In this document: in pieces, positions 6,953 to 16,675 of the stretch
Layout of the letters: every line of letters starts with the position of its first letter
How positions within the stretch are numbered: position 1 is the first letter of the stretch
Assembly: GCA_934271195.1 (NCBI GenBank)
Contig: CAKQRB010000036.1
Span: 10,218 to 74,217, forward strand
Length of the DNA: 64,000 nucleotides
From: an uncultured Alphaproteobacteria bacterium
Lineage (GTDB): Bacteria > Pseudomonadota > Alphaproteobacteria > RF32 > CAG-239
Reading direction: 5' to 3'
Made by a program: the position numbers and the translations under genes
The notes under the pieces: model-generated
What the model saw: the letters and a program-made list of their open reading frames with translations, nothing else
The model's database searches: none
Told to the model about the DNA's origin: nothing

Positions 6953-9802
6953 TTAGAACGGATCATTATATTTAAGCGTCGGATCATTCAGACGCTCAAC
7001 ATACCCGCTGTCCTTGCTGGTATAACCAACTCTTACTTTCGTTAACTGGTCATAGCGGTCAACCAATGTATCATTCTGAAAATCATTTTTTTCTTTACGA
7101 CGGTTAAAGTAGCAATAAACATTGGAAATACCGACAATCTGCCTGTTCCAAACCTCAAACAGGTTCCAGATAACGTCATCGTCAGCCCAGTTTGATCCCA
7201 GACCAATCTGGTTGGCATAAGTCTGATAGTCCTTTGCCGGATACAGGAAACCGATCGCTGCATTCCAGCCGTAGCTGGTACCGCCGCTGTCTTTGACCGA
7301 CACAAAAGACGTATTCAGCCAGGTGCTTTTCTGGAAAGTCAAGGCTTTTTTATAGCCCTCATAAGTATCCCACTTGCCAGATTCCGGCCACATTATCGTT
7401 CTCGGATCTCGGTTGGTATGCAACTCGATTTCATTGTTAGCCCCGCTGCTTTTTTCAACTGGGTGACCGGCTTGAGCCATGGCCCAGCTGATTGGGCTCA
7501 GAGTCGCCACTTTCAAATACCCCGGAGGACAAGTCGGCGCCGGCACAAAACCGAGCCACGGACTGGTCTCGCATTTAAAGACCGAAGAAGCACAGCTTCT
7601 TACATAACTTTTGGTCGAAATCGTTCCGGAACCGAACAGCGCCGACGTATCCAACGGGAACGAATTACCGTCAGTAGGTGTCCCGTTTCCAGACATCAAC
7701 CAGTTCAAAGAACCGCCGTTGGCAGCACAGTTTTTGTTCGCACAGTATGTGCCGTCCAAAACATAAATACCCTTATTGATAAAGTCCGGCAGAATATCGC
7801 TCAGTCGAGCGCCGCCGCGCGTTATCAGCTTAATGTCGTGCATAACCGAAGTATATGCCGGATTAACCTGATATTCGTCATAAAGTGTCTTACCGGAACT
7901 GGAAGTATACCCCGATTGGTACGCATTATCCGGCACCTTAACATGGCTCACCAAACGATCCGCCAGAATATAGCCGTTCGGGTCACTCTTATCCGTAGTT
8001 GCATCATTGTTACGCGCAATTTCAACCACGCCTTTGCGCACATAAACGCTGGCATCCGGCTTGGTACCATCGGTATAATTTGTATCGATGGCAAAAATCT
8101 TGTCGCCGGTCGAAGAAGAGGCAATAAAGTTGGCATCATTCATAACCTTAACTTCCTTGTCTGCCGGATTCACTTCAAAAATCGTCGTATCCAAATCATT
8201 CTGAACCGTCAGCTTGGCATTGTTAATCTCAACATTCGGTGTTGTTCCCGTACTATCAACAACCAGAGTGCCGGTTCCGTCACCGACCGCAAAATGCGGC
8301 GTATCGGCAAAAACTTCATCCGCCTTCATTTTAATCAGGTCGTCCGCAACCGAAAATCCGCCCTGACCATCAGGATCACCGACCATAAAATTATTAACCA
8401 GAATATTCACGCTGTCCGGATCAGCCACAAGGTTAAAAGCTCCAACGCAGTTTCCCTGAGCATCACGCTGTTGGCAGCCTACCCGCAATTGGTTCTTAAT
8501 ATCAAGATCTTCCATATTAACCGGTTTATCAAAACGAACTTCATCACGAAAACGTGCCGGCCCGTTCACATCCAGAATATAACGAGGATCATAATCATCA
8601 GGCATATCGCCGACAACCAGATGTTTTAAGTTAGACGTTCCGTCAACAGTCAAATTTGCATTGATTGTCGTATTACCGGCATCATCAACCCTGAAGTTTC
8701 CGCCGCCTGCGGTCAGGCTTCCGACAATTTCGGCGCTGCCGGCTTTCAGCAGTTCTTTAATTGTTGCGGTCAAAGCCTCCAAATGACCTCCGATAGTCGC
8801 ATCGCCGGTCACATCAAGCTTGCCTCCTACGGTAGCATCGCCACCCACGTCAAATTTTCCGTCAACATTACCGTCTCCGCCCACGTCAATATTTCCGCCG
8901 ATATTAGCATTACCGCCTGTTCCGTCTGCACCTTTCTCAATAGTCAGACCGCTGCCGTCTTTCAGCAAAATAGCCTGATCTTTCTCACCCAAACCATTAC
9001 CGGTCACAATCATCTGTTTCACGTTTTCAATATTATGATGAGCTTTGTCATCACCCATATAAAGCGTGGTTTCCATTGTATTCAGCCATGGTTCTTCTTC
9101 CATTCTCACTCGGTGCAAAACGTTCTCGCCGCTGTTGTTACCCTTGGAAATTGCCCGAAGAGACGTCGCCATAATGGTATTTTCTTTCAGATTCGCTGTA
9201 TTCACCCCGAAATCGGCCGGATCAATCGTCCAAACGCCTTGCACACCCTGAATAACCTTCTTGTTATTAATGGTTCGGCAAATACCGGCATTTGTACCAA
9301 TCATTGAAGCAATGCGCGAGGCTCTGAGAATAGGCATTTCCTGTGTTTCCGCCGGCGTAGTTACCAGCAGAGCCGTCAAATCATGGCGCTCGTTATTGTC
9401 AAAATCGCGTTTTTTAACAATAACTTCCATGTTTTTAAAAGTTTTTGAACTGGCGTTAAAACCATAAGGCAGATATTCGCAAAAATGCTCAAGCGGCACG
9501 GTTTCAATCCCGCCGGAAAAATCATACTTTTTGCTTGTGGCACCGGCACAGTTTGAGGTCACGGTCTTGGAACCGTCTCCTAATCCGATAATCATGTTAT
9601 AGTTGTCAGACAAATAAGTATCAATCCCATCCATCACTATACGGACTTGTCCGGCAGCGTTAATATCCTGCAGTTCGGTTGTTCTTTCCGCCGCTTTTTT
9701 ATAAAGCATCGGAGTAACCATGGCAATCAGGCCCAACATGGCCATTGCCTCAATCAACAGACTTCCTGCCTGCGATTTCTTTTCATCAAAAACCCGAACC
9801 AT
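6953..9802 (-). CDS. Large type IV pilin-like adhesin (PilV-like) with hexapeptide repeats
   Basis: A 949-residue surface protein. I take the ATG at 9802 because AGGAG lies seven bases before it; the in-frame ATG at 9817 has no properly spaced site. The N-terminus is a class III/IV prepilin leader: short, charged, then the cleavage site AG|SLLIEAM with Glu at +5 of the mature protein, and a hydrophobic helix to about residue 32. Residues about 296-343 are eight consecutive hexapeptide repeats of the GGDATV/GGKLDV type, expected to make a beta-solenoid. The long C-terminal part (about 640-949) has several Cys residues and looks like an adhesin tip. The plan recalls PilV minor pilins of thin type IV pili (R64/IncI type), but no shufflon recombinase or inverted segments are seen. 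It follows the PilM-like gene and is probably cotranscribed with it. Confidence 0.7.
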   Translation of the reverse strand: MVRVFDEKKSQAGSLLIEAMAMLGLIAMVTPMLYKKAAERTTELQDINAAGQVRIVMDGIDTYLSDNYNMIIGLGDGSKTVTSNCAGATSKKYDFSGGIETVPLEHFCEYLPYGFNASSKTFKNMEVIVKKRDFDNNERHDLTALLVTTPAETQEMPILRASRIASMIGTNAGICRTINNKKVIQGVQGVWTIDPADFGVNTANLKENTIMATSLRAISKGNNSGENVLHRVRMEEEPWLNTMETTLYMGDDKAHHNIENVKQMIVTGNGLGEKDQAILLKDGSGLTIEKGADGTGGNANIGGNIDVGGDGNVDGKFDVGGDATVGGKLDVTGDATIGGHLEALTATIKELLKAGSAEIVGSLTAGGGNFRVDDAGNTTINANLTVDGTSNLKHLVVGDMPDDYDPRYILDVNGPARFRDEVRFDKPVNMEDLDIKNQLRVGCQQRDAQGNCVGAFNLVADPDSVNILVNNFMVGDPDGQGGFSVADDLIKMKADEVFADTPHFAVGDGTGTLVVDSTGTTPNVEINNAKLTVQNDLDTTIFEVNPADKEVKVMNDANFIASSSTGDKIFAIDTNYTDGTKPDASVYVRKGVVEIARNNDATTDKSDPNGYILADRLVSHVKVPDNAYQSGYTSSSGKTLYDEYQVNPAYTSVMHDIKLITRGGARLSDILPDFINKGIYVLDGTYCANKNCAANGGSLNWLMSGNGTPTDGNSFPLDTSALFGSGTISTKSYVRSCASSVFKCETSPWLGFVPAPTCPPGYLKVATLSPISWAMAQAGHPVEKSSGANNEIELHTNRDPRTIMWPESGKWDTYEGYKKALTFQKSTWLNTSFVSVKDSGGTSYGWNAAIGFLYPAKDYQTYANQIGLGSNWADDDVIWNLFEVWNRQIVGISNVYCYFNRRKEKNDFQNDTLVDRYDQLTKVRVGYTSKDSGYVERLNDPTLKYNDPF

Positions 9803-9819
9803 TGTTTTTCTCCTCATCC

Positions 9820-10485
9820 TTACTCAAACGGCGTTACATAAACCAGACAGCGGTTACAGTTTGCACAGGCGCAGGCTGTGCTGAAATTTCCGTTGTCAAC
9901 CACATAATTGGGAATATATACCATCGTATCCTCGCGTCCCTTAACCGCCATTTTATAATTTTTATCGCCGCTGTGTCCGCCTGAAGCCTTGTCAGACGGA
10001 TCCAAATGAACGGCATAGCCGAAACTGGTATCCACTCCCAAAATATTTTGCGTGGCTTTCAGCAAATCGTTCGTCGGCGTATTCGAACTCAGGTTAAGCC
10101 ACTTTGGCGGAATATACCCGTAAGTTATCAAATACTTCATGGCATCGGGAGACGTACAGTCGGCAATCCCCTGATCCCAGTCGTCTTTTCTCAGGCAATA
10201 GAGCTCTGTGGTAAAACTTCCGTTACAATTATACCCGTAGGGCAGAAAATTTTTCAGGGTCGTATCGCAAGCCAGCTCTTCTTCCAGATAAGACATGCCG
10301 GTTTTGTTCAACGGCGATGCCAGCCACCGGATATATTCCTGCCCTGCGCGCTGTTGGATAACCAGTTGCGAAACCACAACCTCGGCCTGCGGCTCAATCT
10401 TAACTTCCCGCATATCGCCGCGGACAGAAAGATTATATGAATACAACAGCACCATAAAGGTTGCCAAAATCATCCAGATATACAT
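9820..10485 (-). CDS. PilM-like / pilin-like membrane protein
   Basis: A 221-residue protein with one N-terminal hydrophobic segment (residues about 1-19, MYIWMILATFMVLLYSYNL), then a periplasmic domain with paired Cys residues, including a CACANCNRC cluster near the C-terminus. The short Tyr/Met-rich opening and position just before a PilV-like gene resemble PilM of R64-type thin pilus operons, but similarity is modest and I do not assign the symbol. It shares a Cys...LPYG(Y/F)N segment with the PilV-like protein (PilV-like residues about 108-116), suggesting a common pilin-like fold. The stop lies 17 bp before the PilV-like start. Other pilus genes (secretin, ATPase, prepilin peptidase) are not in the window. 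Confidence 0.5.
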   Translation of the reverse strand: MYIWMILATFMVLLYSYNLSVRGDMREVKIEPQAEVVVSQLVIQQRAGQEYIRWLASPLNKTGMSYLEEELACDTTLKNFLPYGYNCNGSFTTELYCLRKDDWDQGIADCTSPDAMKYLITYGYIPPKWLNLSSNTPTNDLLKATQNILGVDTSFGYAVHLDPSDKASGGHSGDKNYKMAVKGREDTMVYIPNYVVDNGNFSTACACANCNRCLVYVTPFE

Positions 10486-10676
10486 TGCCTAAAGTTCCTA
10501 AAAAAAACCGTTTTTTATTACTATAATAGCATCAAATGCCCAAAATTCATAATAAAAAACAACCGGCTTGCTCAGAATTCACAAAACTGTAACAACAAAT
10601 TATCACCAACTTTATCAGAAAAAACATAATTAAAGGTTAAAATCGCTGTTTTCCGCCGTTTTTTTTGAAGTTTAAT

Positions 10677-10705
10677 TTGATAAGTGCGTTTTTTGCATTT
10701 ATTTC
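10677..10705 (+). promoter_or_regulatory. Possible promoter of the fliL-uvrB unit
   Basis: In the 273-bp divergent gap 10486-10758, TTGATA (10677-10682) and TATTTC (10700-10705) are 17 bp apart, upstream of fliL. The -10 is poor. The rest of the gap is AT-rich with no gene. A GGAG ribosome binding site precedes fliL. Confidence 0.3.
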
Positions 10706-10758
10706 TGAAAAAAATGTTCTAAAATAAGTCAAATTGCAAAAAACGACGGAGTATTCTG

Positions 10759-11280
10759 ATGGACGGCTTAAATGATTTTGATGATGACCTTAAAGACAAC
10801 CCCTATACCCAGAAAGACAACAAAAAAATTCTGTTATTTCTGGTGCCGGCACTGATTGTCATCGGCATAATCGTCGGGCTGTATTTTTTATTTATTCCTA
10901 AATCTGACAATGCCGAAAATCTTAGCTACAGCATTGTTGAAAAAGAAGAAAACGACACCAAAACAATTACCGTTTTTTATGACTTGCCGGAAATTTCCGT
11001 TCAGCTCCAAAGTGCAGATTCGCAAAACGCCGTGGTTAAAATCAAAATTAATATTGAACTTTCCAAAATGGAGGATATAAAAACAATAGAAAGCCTTATG
11101 CCGCAAATCACCGATGCCGCCGTCACTCATATCTCAGAACTCTCCCAAAATGAGATCAGCGGCGCCGAAGGTCTGTACTGGCTTAAAGAAGAGCTTCTGT
11201 ACCGACTGTCGCTGATTGCCGCACCGGTAAAAATTTCAAACTTGAACTTCAAACGGTTTGAAATCCAGAAAACTAACTAA
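10759..11280 (+). CDS. fliL: Flagellar basal body-associated protein FliL
   Basis: FliL is a single-pass inner-membrane protein that forms a periplasmic ring around the flagellar stator and helps torque and stator stability. This 173-residue protein has a short acidic cytoplasmic start, one transmembrane helix (about 24-46) and a periplasmic domain ending in the usual hydrophobic strand-helix pattern (LLYRLSLIAAPVKISNLNFK). Length is normal. It is the first gene of the motility cluster, 18 bp before fliM, an order common in Alphaproteobacteria. Confidence 0.85.
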   Translation: MDGLNDFDDDLKDNPYTQKDNKKILLFLVPALIVIGIIVGLYFLFIPKSDNAENLSYSIVEKEENDTKTITVFYDLPEISVQLQSADSQNAVVKIKINIELSKMEDIKTIESLMPQITDAAVTHISELSQNEISGAEGLYWLKEELLYRLSLIAAPVKISNLNFKRFEIQKTN

Positions 11281-11298
11281 AAGCTAAGGGGAAAGCTT

Positions 11299-12381
11299 GT
11301 GGCTGAAGAACAGGAAAACAAAAAAGAACAAAAACCCGACAACAAAAACTGGGCAGATATGATCGAGATCAACGAAAACATCTCGGCAAACCCTGATGAC
11401 ACGGCAGACAGTACAGATTCCCGCATACTCAATCAGGAAGAAATTGACAGCCTGCTGGGCTATTCTTCTGGCGAAGACGATGGTCGGCGCAATCTTAAAA
11501 CCGGCGTGCAGGCCATTTTAAATTCGGCAATGGTTTCTTATGAACGCTTACCGATGCTTGAAATCGTTTTTGACCGTCTGATTCGCTTGATGGCAACCTC
11601 TTTGAGAAACTTTACGCAGGACAACGTCGAAGTCTCACTTGAAAGCATTGAATCCATGCGTTTCGGAGAATATCTCGATTCGCTCACCATTCCGACATTG
11701 CTCGGCGTATTCAAAGCCGAAGAATGGGACAATTATGCGCTGGTTTCGCTTGACAGCGGCATTGTCTACTCAATCGTTGACGTTTTGCTCGGCGGACGTC
11801 GCGGCACTGCCGCCATGCGCATTGAAGGCCGCCCGTATACCACCATTGAACTAAATATCGTCAAAAACATGATACAAATCATCTTATCGGATTTGTCCAC
11901 CGCTTTTGACCCGATAACCTCTGTCAACTTCACCTATGACCGCTTGGAAACCAATCCGCGCTTTGCTACCATCTCGCGCTTGTCCAATGCCGTTATTGTC
12001 GCCCGCCTTCGCATTGACATGGAAGACCGCGGCGGCAAAGTCGACCTTATGATTCCCTATGCCACACTTGAACCTGTTCGCGAACTCTTGCTGCAAATGT
12101 TCATGGGCGAACGCTTCGGACGCGACGCCATCTGGGAAAACCACCTCACGGAACAGCTTTGGGACACGGAAGTCCAGATTAATGCCGTTTTGAAAGAGTG
12201 TATGATAAAGCTCGGAGACATTGCCACTTGGGAAAAAGGCTCTTTTCTGGAACTGGATATGCTGCCGACCGATAACGTGGCGCTGGTTTGCGGTGACGTT
12301 CCGCTGTTGACCGGCTCAATGGGTCGCAAAAACGAACACGTCGTCATAAAAGTAAACGGAAAGGCTGAAAAAAATGGATAG
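11299..12381 (+). CDS. fliM: Flagellar motor switch protein FliM
   Basis: FliM builds the C-ring of the flagellar motor, binds phosphorylated CheY and switches rotation. The 360-residue protein begins at a GTG (11299) preceded by AAGGGGA. The CheY-binding motif LNQEEIDSLLG is at 44-54 instead of the very N-terminus, so a 43-residue acidic extension precedes it. The middle CheC-like domain includes RLIRLMATSLRNFTQDNVEV and VLLGGRRG, and the C-terminal SpoA/FliN-like domain follows (about 280-355). Its end overlaps the DUF6468 gene by 8 bp, implying translational coupling. The N-terminal extension is the only oddity. Confidence 0.95.
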   Translation: MAEEQENKKEQKPDNKNWADMIEINENISANPDDTADSTDSRILNQEEIDSLLGYSSGEDDGRRNLKTGVQAILNSAMVSYERLPMLEIVFDRLIRLMATSLRNFTQDNVEVSLESIESMRFGEYLDSLTIPTLLGVFKAEEWDNYALVSLDSGIVYSIVDVLLGGRRGTAAMRIEGRPYTTIELNIVKNMIQIILSDLSTAFDPITSVNFTYDRLETNPRFATISRLSNAVIVARLRIDMEDRGGKVDLMIPYATLEPVRELLLQMFMGERFGRDAIWENHLTEQLWDTEVQINAVLKECMIKLGDIATWEKGSFLELDMLPTDNVALVCGDVPLLTGSMGRKNEHVVIKVNGKAEKNG

Positions 12382-12871
12382 TTTTGAAATAATTATCAAT
12401 GTCGCCATCATCGCCCTGCTGGTACCGACGATTATTTTTGCTTATCGTCTGAACCGTAGCCTGACGGCTCTTAGAGAAAACCAAAACTCCCTGGCAAAGC
12501 TGATCGGCGCGCTGAATGACGCAACCAACAAGGCTGAAAACAGTATTCCCAAACTCAAATCCGCCACCGAACATTCGTCCGAAGGCCTGAAAGAAGTCGT
12601 CGACAATGCCAAAACCATAAAAGACGATTTATTGTTTATCAACCAACGTGCCGACAGTCTGGCCGACCGTCTGGAACAGGTTATCCATAACAGTCGCGGC
12701 AATGTAAAAGACGAGAAAAAAAACAAGACCTCAGCTCAGATACTGAATATTAATAAAACAACAAATACAAATTCTGGGGAGCAGGATGAGCCGGATGATG
12801 TTTTTTCCGTTGAAGATTCCCGTTCCGAGGCCGAGTTAGAACTGCTAAAAGCCCTGAGATCAATAAAATAA
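12374..12871 (+). CDS. DUF6468-family membrane protein of the motility cluster
   Basis: A 165-residue protein with one N-terminal transmembrane segment (about 5-25), a coiled-coil-forming middle (about 30-115) and an acidic, low-complexity C-terminus. Size, topology and position between fliM and motE match the DUF6468 family found in alphaproteobacterial flagellar clusters. The molecular function is not known; a structural or stator/export-related role is inferred from context only. The start codon lies inside the fliM 3' end, in another frame. Confidence 0.75.
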   Translation: MDSFEIIINVAIIALLVPTIIFAYRLNRSLTALRENQNSLAKLIGALNDATNKAENSIPKLKSATEHSSEGLKEVVDNAKTIKDDLLFINQRADSLADRLEQVIHNSRGNVKDEKKNKTSAQILNINKTTNTNSGEQDEPDDVFSVEDSRSEAELELLKALRSIK

Positions 12872-12880
12872 GGTCAGACA

Positions 12881-13525
12881 ATGATAAACAAAATAGCCAG
12901 CCGTATCCGCATTTTACCGATTTTTATATTCTTCGCCGTCTTAACGCTTTCCGTTCGCGTCAATACGGTTTTTGATCTTTTAAAACAAAAAGAAACCAAA
13001 ACTATCAGTATTTCCCAGCAAGCAGCACAGGCTCAAGAAGAAATGAAAAAAGAAAACAGCGACCTGAACAAAGCCCTGAGCAACAATACGTCGGCCACCG
13101 GTTCGACAGCCACCCCCAATAACAGCTTTTCGCAATCAGAAATTCTGATTCTGCAAGAACTTGCCGAACGGCGCGAAGCCTTGGACCTGCGCAGCAAAGA
13201 AATTGATAAAAAAGCCATCCAGCTCAAAGTTGCAGAAGAAGAAATTGATAAAAAACTTGCGCAATTGAAAGAATATGAAGCCAAGCTGCAAAAACTTGTC
13301 CGCGAATATAATGACAAGGAAAAAGAAAAAATATCATCATTGACCCGTTTATATTCGACCATGAAACCCAAAGATGCCGCCCGTATTTTCAATACGTTGG
13401 AACTGCATATTCTGATTCCGTTGTTAAAAGAAATGAAACCTTCAGTTTCTTCCGCCATCATCTCACAAATGGACGCAGCCAAAGCCAAGGCCGTTACAAC
13501 CGAACTGATAGGCAATAATTTCTAA
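12881..13525 (+). CDS. motE: MotE-like flagellar stator chaperone
   Basis: A 214-residue protein: N-terminal transmembrane or signal-anchor segment (about 12-30), a Ser/Thr/Asn-rich linker, a long coiled coil (about 85-150) and a C-terminal MgtE-N-like helical module (LTRLYSTMKPKDAARIFNTL onward). This is the arrangement of MotE, described as a periplasmic chaperone for the stator-associated protein MotC. It lies 9 bp after the DUF6468 gene and 15 bp before the TPR gene. The family is recognisable; the MotC partner is not in the window, so the exact role is inferred. Confidence 0.75.
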   Translation: MINKIASRIRILPIFIFFAVLTLSVRVNTVFDLLKQKETKTISISQQAAQAQEEMKKENSDLNKALSNNTSATGSTATPNNSFSQSEILILQELAERREALDLRSKEIDKKAIQLKVAEEEIDKKLAQLKEYEAKLQKLVREYNDKEKEKISSLTRLYSTMKPKDAARIFNTLELHILIPLLKEMKPSVSSAIISQMDAAKAKAVTTELIGNNF

Positions 13526-13540
13526 CCAAAGGCAAAAGCA

Positions 13541-16500
13541 ATGAACGCAGCAAAGCGCAGTACTCCAAGCTTAAAGCAATATATCAGAACAATATTGCTT
13601 TTTGCGCTTCTGACTTTTTTTGCCCAAACTGCCTTTGCCCAAAATACACAAGAAGAAAAACTGATAAGCCTGCCGATTGGTGTAAATAATGACTACAAAC
13701 TTGAAAATATGCCGCGCTCAATCAGCCTGACCTTTAATCTCCCTCTGCTTGAAACGCCGGAAGACTTTAGCAAAATATTGCCGGATTTCATTGAAAAACA
13801 AGAATTATCCGCAGATAAAACCCGCATGTTTCTGACTTTGCGACACCCTCTTATCACCCTGACATCATTAAAAGACGGCATTTTGAGAATCAGTCTCAAA
13901 CAGCAGCAAAGCCCAACCAATTCGGAAAAATCAAATAACATTGCCATAAGCTATGGCGAACACCGGAATTACTACCGCTTTGTCTTTAAATATGATCAGC
14001 CGCCGCTTTATTCCGTCAAATCTCAGGACATGCAAACCTCGGTTTATTTCCTGAACAATGTCAGTCTGCAGACCGAAAACCTTAAATCTTATCCTTTTTA
14101 TCCGGCTGTCACGATATCGCCCAATAGTATGGGCGGACAAACGCTGACAATTCCGGCGGCCATGGTAAAATCAGCAGAATACGACAACAAAATCGTTATT
14201 GACGTGTCAAAAGTTTCTGAAGGAAAGGTTTTTGATGACAGCACAGCCGAAATCAAAATCTCCGGCATAAACTTGCCTGAAACATCTCCTTCCGCTTTGG
14301 AAAACCTGACATCGGAACAGCCTTATACCGATAAAAGAATTATCAGTCTGGGCTTTTCGTGGAACTCTCCGACCAATATTGCCGTTTTCCGTCGGGAAAA
14401 CTATTTGTGGATTATCTTTGACCAAAGAAAAAAAATAGATAAGGAACAACTGCTTACCGATGCAGCGCCGCTAGCTGAAGAGATTGTTCTTATTCCGCAT
14501 ACCAAAGCCACGGTCATCCGCCTCAAAACCAAACCAAATGTCAAAGCCAATCTCCGTAAAGAAGGCTTGCTCTGGATTATTGACCTTTCCGTTACCGGAT
14601 TTGAGGAAAAAATAAAAGATATGAACATTTTTACGCGCTATGACAGCCTGAATCACCCTTACTTTTTTATTGCGACAACAATGGCCGGTAACATTATCTC
14701 CGTCGTAGACCCCGAAATCGGCGATAATTTGATTGCAGCAACCGTTTCTGATGTTGAAAGCGGTATCAGCGCCCCTTATTCTTATCCGGATTTTGACTTT
14801 TTACGCTCACTTACCGGTGTGGCGGTCGTCCCCAAAAATACGGACTTAAATATTGAACGCGGCAATACCGGCGTAATAATCAAAGCCATTCGCGGCCTGA
14901 ATATCTCTGCCGATTTGGACTACAAAAAACGCCAGCAAAACTTATTAAACGCTAAAGAAGACGAGCTTGGCTTTGATTTAAGTCTCAGCGCAGGCCTTAC
15001 CGGCATGAACTATGCCGAGGGCGTGTCCCAGCTACAAAAAGATATAGAACGCGCGCCCCAAAACAAAAAAAATGCCGCCCGCCTGATGTTGGTTCGTTAC
15101 TACATTTCTTATGGTCTGGGTGCCGAAGCTTTGCAAGAACTCCGACGGCTGACACAAATGCCGGAGTATCATCAAACAGAAGAAACAGAAGCGTTGCTCG
15201 GAGTCGCAAACTTTTTGCTGCGCCGTTATGATGCCGCCATGGAGCACCTGTCTTTCGGCGCACTGCCGTCCGACAATCAGGCGGTTTTCTGGCGTACATT
15301 ATCTTCCACGGCACAAGAATACAAAAAAGAAAATAATATCATTCTGACATCTTACATTTCTTTGATTAAAGACTATCCGATAGCGCTGAAAGCACGGATA
15401 GCCCTTGTCGCGGCAGACAATGCCCTAAATGCCAGCGATGATTTGGCTGCACAAAATTTTATAGATGTCCTGAACAACATTGACAGTAAAAACCTCTATT
15501 ATCAGGCGCGCATTGGCTATTTAACGGCCAAACGCCGCGTTTTGCAGGGATACCCGCGTAATGGCATAAAATTATATAACAACATAGCCGCTTCCTTGTC
15601 GCAAAAATATTCCGCTCTGGCCAGATACGAAGCCGCCGTCTTGGAACAGAAGCTAGGCATGCAGCCTCTGGCAAAAATAATCCGCAAACTGGAACAATTA
15701 CACTATGCCTGGCCGGACAAAAAATTCCGTTTACAAGTACTGCGGACTTTGGCGGATTATTACATCCGTAGCTCGGACTACCTCAATGCCTTAAGAAAAC
15801 TAAATTTGAGCATGAGTCTGGAAACGGAAGATGAAAAACCGCGAACCCTGAAAAGAATGGTAAACATTTTAGAAGACATATACATCAACAACCGCGCGGA
15901 TAATCTGCCGCCGCTGAAATCTCTGGCAATATATAAAGAATTTGAATGGCTGGCGCCCCAAAGCCGGAATTACAATGAAATCATCAGGCGGCTGGCTGAC
16001 CGTCTGGTCGCGGTTGATTTGTTGCCCCGCGCCTATTCCCTTTTGCAAAACCAGCTTCGTTTCAGCCGTCTGAATGACAAAGAACGCGCTGCAGTCGGAA
16101 CCAGGCTAGCCTTAATCAGCTTGTTTGAAGACAAAAATATTGATGCTCTCAATTTTCTGGATCAGACCCAAAGCACCGATATTAACGCCACGCTGAAGGC
16201 TCAGCGCAAAATCATCCGTGCCAAAACGCTTTCCAACCTTGATCGGAACGAAGAAGCAATAGACCTGCTGAAAGATGACTACAGCAAAAACGCCCTGTTA
16301 CTGAAAAGCGAGATTTATTGGAACGCCGGAATGTGGAACGAGGCCTCGGACAGCATCAGATATCTGGTAGAAGCCCCGCAGACTGGAAAACCATTGAGTC
16401 AGGAACAAATCGGCTATATTCTGGATTGGGCGACCACACTGCAAAAAGCAGGCAAGACAACAGTTTTAGTCAGACTGCGCAACAAGTTTTTGCCTTATTT

Positions 16501-16675
16501 TGAAAATACCAAATACTATAGCCCATTTAGCATATTAACCGGCAATCTGGAAAATGATAAAATCGACCTGAAAGCCATCAGTCAAACAATCAATGACGTT
16601 CAGGCATTCAGTAATTTTACCAAATTGTATAACGATTCGCTCAAAAACGACCATTTAGACACCCAAAATAAATGA
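13541..16675 (+). CDS. Secreted TPR-repeat protein of the motility operon
   Basis: A 1044-residue exported protein. The signal peptide ends near AFA at residues 31-33. The first 450 residues are beta-rich with repeated hydrophobic strands and no motif I can name. From about 490 to the end the protein is all-helical with tetratricopeptide-like helix pairs (for example residues 505-560 and 690-800), suggesting a protein-interaction scaffold in the periplasm. Large TPR proteins follow motE in other alphaproteobacterial flagellar clusters, so a motor-assembly role is plausible, but no function is established. The stop overlaps the uvrB start by 4 bp (ATGA). Confidence 0.7.
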   Translation: MNAAKRSTPSLKQYIRTILLFALLTFFAQTAFAQNTQEEKLISLPIGVNNDYKLENMPRSISLTFNLPLLETPEDFSKILPDFIEKQELSADKTRMFLTLRHPLITLTSLKDGILRISLKQQQSPTNSEKSNNIAISYGEHRNYYRFVFKYDQPPLYSVKSQDMQTSVYFLNNVSLQTENLKSYPFYPAVTISPNSMGGQTLTIPAAMVKSAEYDNKIVIDVSKVSEGKVFDDSTAEIKISGINLPETSPSALENLTSEQPYTDKRIISLGFSWNSPTNIAVFRRENYLWIIFDQRKKIDKEQLLTDAAPLAEEIVLIPHTKATVIRLKTKPNVKANLRKEGLLWIIDLSVTGFEEKIKDMNIFTRYDSLNHPYFFIATTMAGNIISVVDPEIGDNLIAATVSDVESGISAPYSYPDFDFLRSLTGVAVVPKNTDLNIERGNTGVIIKAIRGLNISADLDYKKRQQNLLNAKEDELGFDLSLSAGLTGMNYAEGVSQLQKDIERAPQNKKNAARLMLVRYYISYGLGAEALQELRRLTQMPEYHQTEETEALLGVANFLLRRYDAAMEHLSFGALPSDNQAVFWRTLSSTAQEYKKENNIILTSYISLIKDYPIALKARIALVAADNALNASDDLAAQNFIDVLNNIDSKNLYYQARIGYLTAKRRVLQGYPRNGIKLYNNIAASLSQKYSALARYEAAVLEQKLGMQPLAKIIRKLEQLHYAWPDKKFRLQVLRTLADYYIRSSDYLNALRKLNLSMSLETEDEKPRTLKRMVNILEDIYINNRADNLPPLKSLAIYKEFEWLAPQSRNYNEIIRRLADRLVAVDLLPRAYSLLQNQLRFSRLNDKERAAVGTRLALISLFEDKNIDALNFLDQTQSTDINATLKAQRKIIRAKTLSNLDRNEEAIDLLKDDYSKNALLLKSEIYWNAGMWNEASDSIRYLVEAPQTGKPLSQEQIGYILDWATTLQKAGKTTVLVRLRNKFLPYFENTKYYSPFSILTGNLENDKIDLKAISQTINDVQAFSNFTKLYNDSLKNDHLDTQNK

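Noticed and set aside
7418..8629. 403-codon open frame on the plus strand
   Set aside because: It lies wholly antisense to the PilV-like gene, has no ribosome site and its translation has no protein-like pattern; it is a shadow of the codon bias opposite.
6953..9802. Shufflon-type invertible segments at the PilV-like C-terminus
   Set aside because: No inverted copies of C-terminal cassettes, no shufflon-type crossover repeats and no recombinase gene are visible nearby.
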